Source: an uncultured Bacilli bacterium
Lineage (GTDB): Bacteria > Bacillota_I > Bacilli_A > RF39 > UBA660
Reading direction: 5' to 3'
Length of the DNA stretch: 12,202 nucleotides
Assembly (NCBI GenBank): GCA_947586295.1
Contig: CANPXQ010000015.1
Coordinates: 1-12,202, forward strand
In this document: piece by piece, positions 7,901 through 12,202 of the stretch
Numbering within the stretch: position 1 is the stretch's first letter
Layout: each line of letters begins with the position of its first letter
Made by a program: the position numbers and the translations under genes
Notes under the pieces: model-generated
What the model was told of the DNA's origin: nothing
Seen by the model: the letters and a program-made list of their open reading frames with translations, nothing else
Databases searched by the model: none

Positions 7901-8081
7901 TTATTATAAAGTCAGCCAAATAATAATTACGATATAAATAACTTATATCATCATAATATACTTTAGTTTTTTCTTCCGTAATTGCATTTCGATAACTTCC
8001 ATATAGTAATAACAACGCTCCAATTAAAAACACTATTACTATGATTGTTTCTATAAATACAAATCCATTTCTCTTTTTCAT
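4932..8081 (-). CDS. Giant prepilin-type surface protein with FN3-like repeats and cysteine-rich wall-binding-like C-terminus
   Basis: This is a 1049-residue protein. Residues 1-28 (MKKRNG, then FVFIETI and a hydrophobic stretch) form a class III prepilin signal: basic leader, G6 before F7, and E11 as the conserved +5 Glu. A prepilin peptidase should cut after G6. Residues 35-255 are acidic with spaced cysteine pairs (C125/C133, C182/C189, C215/C223). Residues 262-458 resemble the DUF6273-type module: NNYVCFGSDEEKC, NLYRIIGVIDG, then RRVYNLKNSVILIGGSGS and DPYRI. Five FN3-like repeats follow (458-903). The C-terminus (908-1049) holds GW...YYL...G-type repeats resembling choline/glucan wall-binding repeats, a GSSGGSSG linker and 12 cysteines. 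Type IV pilins are usually 130-200 residues, so this is a pilin-anchored adhesin or scaffold rather than a normal subunit. The ATG follows AGAGG and an extended -10 promoter. Its binding partner is unknown. Confidence 0.88.
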   Translation of the reverse strand: MKKRNGFVFIETIIVIVFLIGALLLLYGSYRNAITEEKTKVYYDDISYLYRNYYLADFIINKKDIYKIKKKAFKDKYIIELDGTYEEIFNEEQKEENYEDELKNIVQEFNVHKMLIVSDEIITECFNNDNPKCEKSYEGLSDGLSKYIETMEIEKTEEDNDKTYYLVTEYRERSTEEGTEKCEENDENCEAFYVTLKLDINKKINTEASTIGEVCRNQNLVECMKDNYDIENNEEGGIYHHDKDGNDSGEGDNEAGDDSYRYGGIVNNYVCFGSDEEKCPEANLYRIIGVIDGKLRIIKNEDTKNKWNGIKTKGNTISEYASKWQNMVEESLWYVDGISSIDKNALEVYEEEITGTTEKGKEGLMYVSDYMYGAYPTYWKEKGSNYTTAKDKNWLYILNTTNWSVSKEKSGSNSYAVNEVGNVGVNPKTNESLSRRVYNLKNSVILIGGSGSIIDPYRISDTGVIVKGLTGTEDYHDLDVTADAETLEGKIVKYYFSIDDGQTWYEESENHHNFSGLESNTEYTVSVKVLNNRGNYSEEYSETFKTKAENPSVTLELVSKDTHNIKVKAKATVPVGTLQYYEYQINGGSWQKVTTNSLTNEKSYGSLNSNTNYTIKVKITDSLNKTSEEATLDVKTDYEKPSVKLSVTSRRVYDITVQAVGTNGSGTIKEYEFQLDNGSWEKYTSSNLTYNKTYDSLLKNHSYTIRVRVTDNNGVVSDVAEVPTSTTDLIPPSVSLGASTSTSSITAYATAYPGSGYITKYEFRKDWGSWINEGSYSSHSFGGLNPGSSYYIEVKVTDSYGQTASDGRYVRTDDITGPTVRITSTSSTSSSITVYASGSRGTGALSRYVFSINGGSSQTVSTSTGSASATFSGLSASSNYTVSVTLYDVNGLSDSDSSSATTKAEEKNGWFYEDCWRFYSNGVSLTGWQYVYKSYKTPNDYANFYLGTNGCMVTGPNVQIGSCYYYLDRNEGMLTNTTYYCIRYPSSGCGYYDSSIPGCGGSSGGSSGSVTDSCGCTCTSPGYCTYNGKKFYYQCIKGMKSFDGSSVCW
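5373..6710 (-). repeat. Five tandem FN3/Ig-like protein repeats
   Basis: Residues of about 458-548, 549-637, 640-728, 731-813 and 816-903 of the large protein share a roughly 85-90-residue pattern. The first half carries an aromatic strand ending in x-D/N-G-G-S-W (FSIDDGQTW, YQINGGSWQ, FQLDNGSWE, FRKDWGSW, FSINGGSS). The second half carries L-x-S/P-N/G-T/S-x-Y-T-I-x-V-x-V-T-D-x-x-G. The similarity is at protein level, and no long exact DNA repeats were noticed. Such arrays usually act as stalks or ligand-binding modules. The last repeats are Ser/Thr-rich and lack most charged residues. Confidence 0.75.
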
Positions 8082-8105
8082 TGCCCAACCTCTATTCTAT
8101 TTTTC

Positions 8106-8114
8106 ATTATACCA
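8106..8114 (-). promoter_or_regulatory. Extended -10 promoter of the pilin-like unit
   Basis: The minus strand reads TGGTATAAT, a perfect extended -10. Transcription should start near 8099, leaving a leader of under 20 bases before the ATG at 8081. No good -35 is visible at 16-18 bases; that stretch is a T run from the preceding terminator. Confidence 0.7.
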
Positions 8115-8128
8115 AATTTTTTTCAAAG

Positions 8129-8148
8129 AAAAAAGTCTTTTTTAGACT
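8129..8148 (-). terminator. Rho-independent terminator of the 63-residue gene
   Basis: The minus strand reads AGTCT, five A, AGACT and then a T run. It starts one base after the TAG stop of the small gene and lies immediately before the promoter of the pilin-like unit. The stem is short (5 bp), so partial readthrough is possible. Confidence 0.65.
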
Positions 8149-8340
8149 CTATTCTTTATTATCGATTGTTTTCCATTCTGTATTGCCACACTCCGTACAT
8201 ATTTTAGGGGCTAATACCTTTTTTCCTTTTGGTAATTTCATTCCTGTATCAATCTTACTGCAAAGTACTCCAGTTTCTGGATCAATATAGGCTATCCCAA
8301 ATTTAGCGTTTTCACAACCGCTACATTCTTTATTTTTCAT
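8149..8340 (-). CDS. Small CxxC...CxxC putative zinc-ribbon protein
   Basis: The 63-residue protein has C6xxC9 near the start, C27 in the middle and C48xxC51 near the end. The two CxxC pairs suggest a single zinc-binding ribbon or knuckle. No signal peptide or membrane segment is present, so it is probably cytoplasmic. The phrase IDPETGVLCSKID and the TECGN near the C-terminus are the most recognisable parts, but I do not know the family. A very strong binding site (AGGAGG, five bases from the ATG) argues that it is really expressed. It is flanked on both sides by terminators, so it appears to be a single-gene unit. A role as a regulator or metal-binding adaptor is possible but unsupported. 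Confidence 0.75.
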   Translation of the reverse strand: MKNKECSGCENAKFGIAYIDPETGVLCSKIDTGMKLPKGKKVLAPKICTECGNTEWKTIDNKE

Positions 8341-8378
8341 TATTTCCTCCTGTTATTATTTTTCATAAAAATGTTGTT

Positions 8379-8384
8379 TTTATA
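8379..8384 (-). promoter_or_regulatory. Weak candidate -10 for the 63-residue gene
   Basis: TATAAA on the minus strand, directly preceded by ATG, lies 39 bases upstream of the small gene's ATG and just after the beta-helix gene terminator. No -35 is recognisable, and readthrough from the upstream gene is an alternative. Confidence 0.3.
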
Positions 8385-8392
8385 CATCTTTT

Positions 8393-8427
8393 TAAACAAA
8401 AAATGTAGACCCCTTAAGCCTACATTT
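8393..8427 (-). terminator. Rho-independent terminator of the beta-helix protein gene
   Basis: On the minus strand AAATGTAG (8420-8427) pairs with CTACATTT (8401-8408). The inner G-T and C-G pairs extend the stem to about 10 bp around a small loop, and TTTGTTT follows. It stands 16 bases after the stop codon. Confidence 0.85.
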
Positions 8428-8443
8428 AAATTATTATTAATAA

Positions 8444-9979
8444 CTATTTATCTAATAACTTTTTAGAAACTATTGCTACAACACCTAATGTTGAAATGGC
8501 CATTACTAAACAACTAGCAATTCCATCATAAGTATTTGGGTTACTAGTTGGAGTATCATCAGCTGGTTTGTCAGTAGTTTCATTTTCGGAAGGTTTGTTA
8601 TCAGTTGGTTCATCTTTAGTAGGTTCTTCTACTTTAACGAATGTTACGCTAACCTTTACATCTCCCGCTGGCATTTCAAAGCTATCGCCTGTTACAAGAA
8701 CAGGATCATCACCTTTCATAACAGTTATTAAATCAACTTTATAACCGCTATTAGGTCTAGTAGTAATTTTAACTATTTCACCTGCAACAGCTGTTTTATT
8801 AACTTCAAAATCACCATTTACAGTTGTTATTTTTTCAATATTATATATTTTTCCAACTTCGCCACTTTCAGATTTTCCATAACCTTCTTCATTTTTCATA
8901 TATTTTGCCGGAACATTGTTATTAAATTTACCACCACTTACGTTAATAATATCTGTTGCATCTTCTGCTACATCTTTATAAGCTAATACAGCATCTCCTT
9001 CGGTGTCAAATTCTCCACCGGTAATTTCAATTTTCAAGGAAGTTGCATCTGGATAATTTTCAGTTTTATCAGCAATTACACCAATACCACCTGGCAATTT
9101 TACTTCACCTTCAGAATCTTTGGCATCACCAACAACAATTTCATCTTCTGCCGTACCTGTTGCTTTAATTTTAGCATTAGCAGAAATATCTATAGTTCCT
9201 CCTCGAGCAACAATACCAATTTTACCAGTTATATTACCACCAGTAATGTTTAGAGTTCCTTTTTGCGGATGATAAATCGCGGCATTATTATTACTAGTAA
9301 TTGTTCCTCCAGTAATTGTTATTGTAGAATTTGTTGTTTGACTACCGTTACCAGAAATAGCAAAATCATCAGCAATTATTGTTCCCTTAGATACTTCTAA
9401 TTTAGATGTACCAAAAACTGCTATACCACCAGTAATTAAAACTGGATTTTCGTCTCCTTCAACAACTTTTAATGTTGCAGAATCATCTACACTAATAGCT
9501 GCATAATTTTCTGGATCAGCAGTTCCTGATTGCGTAAAATTACCACCTTTAATAGTAACTTCCGCAGTATTCATTATTAATAAAGCCGAACCACCTTTTT
9601 TATGTTCAATTCCCCCACTACCTTCAAAAGTAACCTTACTTGTACCTTTGACAACAAAAGCTGCAAAATCTGATCCTAAATTAGGGGCCGTAATACTATT
9701 AACGCCGAAATTAAATGTTATGTCTTTGTTATTAATTTCAATACGGTTTGTATTATCAACTTCCGTAAATGTAAAAGGTTGCATTAAATTAACCGTATCA
9801 CCACTTTGGGCTGTATCAACAGCATCTTTAACAGAATTACAATATTTAGTTGGTGTATCAGTTTTAGTAATACTCGCCATAGCACCAGCATCACTACCTA
9901 GATCACAATCTGCTAATACTCCAGGAACAAAAAGAGCACTAGCCATCAAAGCTGCCATCATCATTTTAAAATTTTTCAT
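8444..9979 (-). CDS. Secreted beta-helix surface protein with InlB-type B repeat and sorting-like C-terminal anchor
   Basis: This is a 511-residue protein. Residues 1-23 are a Sec signal peptide with a likely cut after VLA. C25 and C47 could form a disulfide. Residues 80-355 carry repeated strand-turn units such as VTIKGGNFTQSG, ITITGGTITSNNNAAIY, LNITGGNITG, IEITGGEFDTEGDAVLAY and INVSGGKFNN, typical of right-handed parallel beta-helices. Residues of about 391-448 (PNSGYKV... FEMPAGDVKVSVTF) match the divergent InlB B-repeat pattern. A Pro/Thr/Glu/Asp-rich stalk (449-479) follows, then NPNTYD (480-485), a hydrophobic segment and SKKLLDK. That ending copies the layout of a sortase signal with a non-standard motif; a plain membrane anchor is the alternative. 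An adhesin or polysaccharide-contact role is inferred. The ATG is preceded by AAAGAGGTAAG and an extended -10 promoter. Confidence 0.87.
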   Translation of the reverse strand: MKNFKMMMAALMASALFVPGVLADCDLGSDAGAMASITKTDTPTKYCNSVKDAVDTAQSGDTVNLMQPFTFTEVDNTNRIEINNKDITFNFGVNSITAPNLGSDFAAFVVKGTSKVTFEGSGGIEHKKGGSALLIMNTAEVTIKGGNFTQSGTADPENYAAISVDDSATLKVVEGDENPVLITGGIAVFGTSKLEVSKGTIIADDFAISGNGSQTTNSTITITGGTITSNNNAAIYHPQKGTLNITGGNITGKIGIVARGGTIDISANAKIKATGTAEDEIVVGDAKDSEGEVKLPGGIGVIADKTENYPDATSLKIEITGGEFDTEGDAVLAYKDVAEDATDIINVSGGKFNNNVPAKYMKNEEGYGKSESGEVGKIYNIEKITTVNGDFEVNKTAVAGEIVKITTRPNSGYKVDLITVMKGDDPVLVTGDSFEMPAGDVKVSVTFVKVEEPTKDEPTDNKPSENETTDKPADDTPTSNPNTYDGIASCLVMAISTLGVVAIVSKKLLDK

Positions 9980-10002
9980 TTTTCTTACCTCTTTCTATGT
10001 TC

Positions 10003-10011
10003 ATTGTATCA
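10003..10011 (-). promoter_or_regulatory. Extended -10 promoter of the beta-helix protein gene
   Basis: The minus strand reads TGATACAAT, one mismatch from the extended -10 consensus, 24 bases upstream of the ATG. No -35 of quality lies at the right distance. The surrounding 10012-10092 is AT-rich and shows no gene. Confidence 0.55.
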
Positions 10012-10092
10012 AATATTATTTAAAAATCGCATTTAATCAATTACTTTTTTGTTTTACTTTACACCTTTTTTGTTATTTCTGTAAATTTTAAT

Positions 10093-10121
10093 AAAAAAAA
10101 GATAACATTTTTTGTTATCTT
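10093..10121 (-). terminator. Rho-independent terminator of the alpha operon
   Basis: On the minus strand AAGATAAC (10114-10121), a seven-base loop and GTTATCTT (10099-10106) form an 8-bp stem followed by a run of six more T. It stands seven bases after the rplQ stop and clearly ends the ribosomal operon. Confidence 0.92.
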
Positions 10122-10127
10122 CCAATA

Positions 10128-10472
10128 CTATTTTACTAATTCAAGACGAACTTCTAAAGCATCATCGCCGCGACGTTCTTTAAGTTTAATGATTCTAGTA
10201 TATCCGCCATCACGAGTTTCATAACGTTTTGCTAAATCATCAAATACCACTTTAACAACATCATTATCATTATGTAAGAAAGCTAAAGCTTTACGACGAG
10301 ATACTAAAGTACCATTTTTACCATAAGTTATCATTTTATCAACAAATTTACGAACTTCTTTAGCTCTAGCTTCTGTTGTAACTACATAACCTTTAGTTAA
10401 AACTTCTTTAGTAAGTCCGGCTAAAATACTTCTTCTTACTCTTGTTTCTCTTCCTAATTTTCTATATAACAT
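10128..10472 (-). CDS. rplQ: 50S ribosomal protein L17
   Basis: The 114-residue product begins MLYRKLGRETRVRRSILAGL and ends with GDDALEVRLELVK, both standard for bacterial L17. The central VVTTEARAKEVRKFVDKMIT and RRKALAFL are also typical. L17 binds 23S rRNA near the peptide exit tunnel. The length is normal for Bacillota. Five bases separate it from the rpoA stop, AAGGAG is its binding site, and a terminator follows directly, so it is the last gene of the operon. In many Bacillota cbiO-type ECF ATPase genes come next; here surface-protein genes follow instead. Confidence 0.98.
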   Translation of the reverse strand: MLYRKLGRETRVRRSILAGLTKEVLTKGYVVTTEARAKEVRKFVDKMITYGKNGTLVSRRKALAFLHNDNDVVKVVFDDLAKRYETRDGGYTRIIKLKERRGDDALEVRLELVK

Positions 10473-10477
10473 TTCTC

Positions 10478-11422
10478 TTACTCCTTAAATGCAAGTCCTA
10501 ATTCAGCAACTTTATCTAAAACTTCTTTTAAAGATTTCTTTCCTAAGTTTCTGATCTTAGTAACTTCCACTTCTTTTTTATTTACTAAATCTTGAATTGT
10601 ATGAATTCCCGCTCTTTTTAAACAATTATATGCTCTTACGGAAAATTCTACTTCTTCAATTGGTGTTTCTAAGGTTTTAGTCATTGTATCAACTTTCTTT
10701 TCTTGCATCATTCCCGTAACATTACTAATAGCATTTAAATCGGCTATTAAATTAAAATGTTCAATTAATATCCGAGCGGCTAAAGCCATAGCTTCTTCAG
10801 GAGCCATACGACCATTTGTTGATATTTCCATAACTAATTTATCGTAATTTTCATCTTGGCCTACCCGAGTTTTTAACACTTCATATTTTACATTTTCAAT
10901 TGGTGAATAAGATGAATCAATAGCAATAATACCAACTTTATTGTCTTCTAATAATTTTTTATTTTCGCTGGCAGGAACATAACCACGACCGTTACCTACA
11001 GTTAGTTCAATATCAATTTTGCCACCTTTAACTAAATTACAAATAACTAAATCAGGATTCATAATTTCAATATCAGCGTCTTTTTGAATGTCTCCCGCTA
11101 CTACAGGGCCCTCTTTAGAAGCAACTAAACGTAATGTTTTGACATCTTCAGTATGATTTTTAATAACTAATTTTTTAATTGCTAATACTATTGTTGTAAC
11201 ATCTTCTACAACCCCTTCGATTTTTTGAAATTCGTGCATTACACCATCAATTTTAATAGCTGTAACAGCACTACCAGGTAAACTAGATAATAATACTCTT
11301 CTAAGAGCATTACCAATAGTTGTACCAAAACCTCTTTCTAAAGGTTCTATTTCAAAACGACAAAAATGATTGCTTTCTTGACTTTCCGTTATTTTATATG
11401 TTGGTTTTTCGAATTTTATCAT
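10478..11422 (-). CDS. rpoA: RNA polymerase alpha subunit
   Basis: The 314-residue protein has the N-terminal dimerisation and assembly domain (about 1-230). Its key stretch is FEIEPLERGFGTTIGNALRR (28-47), followed by LLSSLPGSAVTAIKIDGVMHEF. A linker follows, and then the C-terminal domain (about 250-314) with ELSVRAYNCLKRAGI-like text (here EFSVRAYNCLKRAGI) and IRNLGKKSLKEVLDKVAELG. This is the helix-hairpin-helix region that reads UP elements and meets activators. The length is as usual for Bacillota. AAGGAGGGAA lies eight to ten bases upstream of the ATG, and the gene starts 17 bases after rpsK. No truncation or insertion is visible. Confidence 0.99.
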   Translation of the reverse strand: MIKFEKPTYKITESQESNHFCRFEIEPLERGFGTTIGNALRRVLLSSLPGSAVTAIKIDGVMHEFQKIEGVVEDVTTIVLAIKKLVIKNHTEDVKTLRLVASKEGPVVAGDIQKDADIEIMNPDLVICNLVKGGKIDIELTVGNGRGYVPASENKKLLEDNKVGIIAIDSSYSPIENVKYEVLKTRVGQDENYDKLVMEISTNGRMAPEEAMALAARILIEHFNLIADLNAISNVTGMMQEKKVDTMTKTLETPIEEVEFSVRAYNCLKRAGIHTIQDLVNKKEVEVTKIRNLGKKSLKEVLDKVAELGLAFKE

Positions 11423-11439
11423 TATATTCCCTCCTTATA

Positions 11440-11823
11440 TTACTTTCTTGGTCTTTTTGGTGGGCGACAACCATTGTGAGGAATTGGTGTTACATCAGTA
11501 ATACTCGTAATTTCTAATCCTGCCGCTTGCAATGATCTAATTGCATTTTCTCTACCAGGACCTAATCCTTTTACATAAACATCAACTTTTCTAACACCTT
11601 GTTCAAAAGCTTTAGTTGCAGCATCTTCACTTGTTAAACCAGCCGCAAAAGGAGTTTTCTTTTTACTGCCTTTATAACCGATTCGACCTGCACTAGACCA
11701 AGCTATTGCATTTCCTTCTTTATCACATATTGTAACGATTGTATTATTATAATTAGTATGTATATGTGCTTCCGCTTCCGGAATATTTTTCTTTATTTTT
11801 CTTTTTCTTCTATTATAAGCCAT
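11440..11823 (-). CDS. rpsK: 30S ribosomal protein S11
   Basis: From the ATG at 11821-11823 the product is 127 residues, starting MAYNRRKRKIKKNIPEAEAH. Landmarks are HTNYNNTIVTICDKEGNAI, SAGRIGYKGSKKKTPFAA, VYVKGLGPGRENAIRSL and the basic end NGCRPPKRPRK. S11 sits on the 30S platform near the E and P sites. An upstream in-frame TTG at 11829 would add two residues. AAGGAG (11834-11839) is only four bases from that TTG and ten from the ATG, so the ATG is preferred, though not certain. The binding site overlaps the rpsM stop codon region. Confidence 0.97.
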   Translation of the reverse strand: MAYNRRKRKIKKNIPEAEAHIHTNYNNTIVTICDKEGNAIAWSSAGRIGYKGSKKKTPFAAGLTSEDAATKAFEQGVRKVDVYVKGLGPGRENAIRSLQAAGLEITSITDVTPIPHNGCRPPKRPRK

Positions 11824-11837
11824 ACTCAATTATCTCC

Positions 11838-12202
11838 TTACTTTTTCTTATTAGCCACTACTTTACCACGGCCCTTACGTGTATGGGCATTTCGATTAGT
11901 TCTTTGACCTCTAACTGGTAAACCTTTTTTGTGTCTAATTCCTTCATAACTATTAATTTCCATTTTATTTTTAATGCTCATTTGAACTTCGCGACGTAGA
12001 TCTCCTTCTACGGAATATTTATCAACTTCTTTCCGTAGACGAGCAATTTCTTCTTCAGTTAAATCTTTTATTTTCTTACTAGGTTCAACTAAGGCATCTT
12101 TACAAATGGTTTTTGCTAAATTACGACCAATACCATAAATAGCTGTTAAACCAATACAAACATGTTTTTCATTTGGTAATTCAATATTTTTAATTCTTGC
12201 CA
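11838..12202 (-). CDS. rpsM: 30S ribosomal protein S13 (start codon cut by one base at the window edge)
   Basis: Reading the minus strand from TG at 12202 in the frame that supplies the missing A gives a 121-residue protein, MARIKNIELPNEKHVCIGLT..., ending KGRGKVVANKKK and TAA (11838-11840). Typical S13 features are GLTAIYGIGRNLAK (the helix-two-turn-helix region), the DLTEEE-containing linker, LRREVQMSIKNKMEINSYEG and the C-terminal RHKKGLPVRGQRTNRNAHTRKG, which reaches into the decoding centre. S13 contacts S19 and forms bridges to the 50S subunit. The gene is complete except for the first base. It leads into rpsK with a shared stop/binding-site region, as in the usual alpha operon. Confidence 0.98.
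   Translation of the reverse strand, partial: ARIKNIELPNEKHVCIGLTAIYGIGRNLAKTICKDALVEPSKKIKDLTEEEIARLRKEVDKYSVEGDLRREVQMSIKNKMEINSYEGIRHKKGLPVRGQRTNRNAHTRKGRGKVVANKKK

Noticed and set aside
4932..8081. Possible sequencing artefact or fusion because of the unusual length and Ser/Gly-rich tail
   Set aside because: The frame is uninterrupted, domain order is sensible and repeat units keep the same length. GSSGGSSG reads as a natural linker.
8081..8290. Plus-strand frame of 69 codons across the terminator/promoter region and the CxxC gene
   Set aside because: It is opposite a gene with a strong binding site and two CxxC motifs, and has no upstream signal of its own.
9648..10091. Plus-strand open frame of 147 codons overlapping the start of the beta-helix gene
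   Set aside because: It covers the signal peptide region, promoter and terminator of better-supported minus-strand features and has no recognisable product.
1..12202. CRISPR arrays, insertion sequences, tRNA or rRNA genes
   Set aside because: No regularly spaced direct repeats, transposase-like frames, terminal inverted repeats or cloverleaf-like sequences were noticed.
1..12202. Mycoplasma-type code (TGA for tryptophan)
   Set aside because: Conserved proteins are full length with TGG tryptophan codons and end at expected positions, so the standard bacterial code fits.

Overview
The window is a low-G+C stretch (about one third G+C by eye) of a Bacillota chromosome. The alpha-operon order rpsM-rpsK-rpoA-rplQ, the soj/spo0J-type parA-parB pair next to a DUF951 gene and ychF, the strong GGAGG-type ribosome binding sites and the AT-rich T-tailed terminators all fit Bacilli. 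The surface-protein repertoire resembles that of uncultivated, genome-reduced gut Bacilli (RF39-like or neighbouring lineages). That placement is an inference from gene style, not proven here. Long reading frames stay open with TGG as tryptophan, so there is no sign of the Mycoplasma code. Every supported gene lies on the minus strand, so the window is best read from right to left.

From right to left there are five units. (1) The end of the ribosomal/RNA polymerase alpha operon: rpsM (lacking only its first base in this window), rpsK, rpoA and rplQ, closed by a clear terminator at 10093-10121. (2) A single-gene unit (8444-9979) encoding a secreted beta-helix surface protein with a divergent InlB-type B repeat, a Pro/Thr/Glu-rich stalk and a C-terminal sorting-like tail (NPNTYD). 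It has its own extended -10 promoter and a terminator. (3) A small unit (8149-8340) encoding a 63-residue CxxC...CxxC protein, also with its own terminator. (4) A four-gene unit (8081 down to 3619) behind a perfect extended -10 promoter. It starts with a 1049-residue protein that has a type IV prepilin N-terminus, a DUF6273-like module, five FN3-like repeats and a cysteine-rich, cell-wall-binding-repeat-like C-terminus. Three small membrane-anchored extracytoplasmic proteins follow, two of them tandem paralogs, and a terminator lies at 3586-3620. (5) A tightly packed housekeeping unit: parA, parB, DUF951, an AbgT-family transporter and the start of ychF, with overlapping or nearly touching genes.

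The least ordinary part is unit 4. It looks like an undescribed surface module in which a giant pilin-like protein is made together with small exported proteins. Several of its products share short CX6-8C loops that could close as disulfide hairpins. Units 2 to 4 sit as an accessory, surface-directed island between two conserved core segments. No mobile element, CRISPR array, tRNA or rRNA was seen, and no parS-like palindrome was recognised near parAB.
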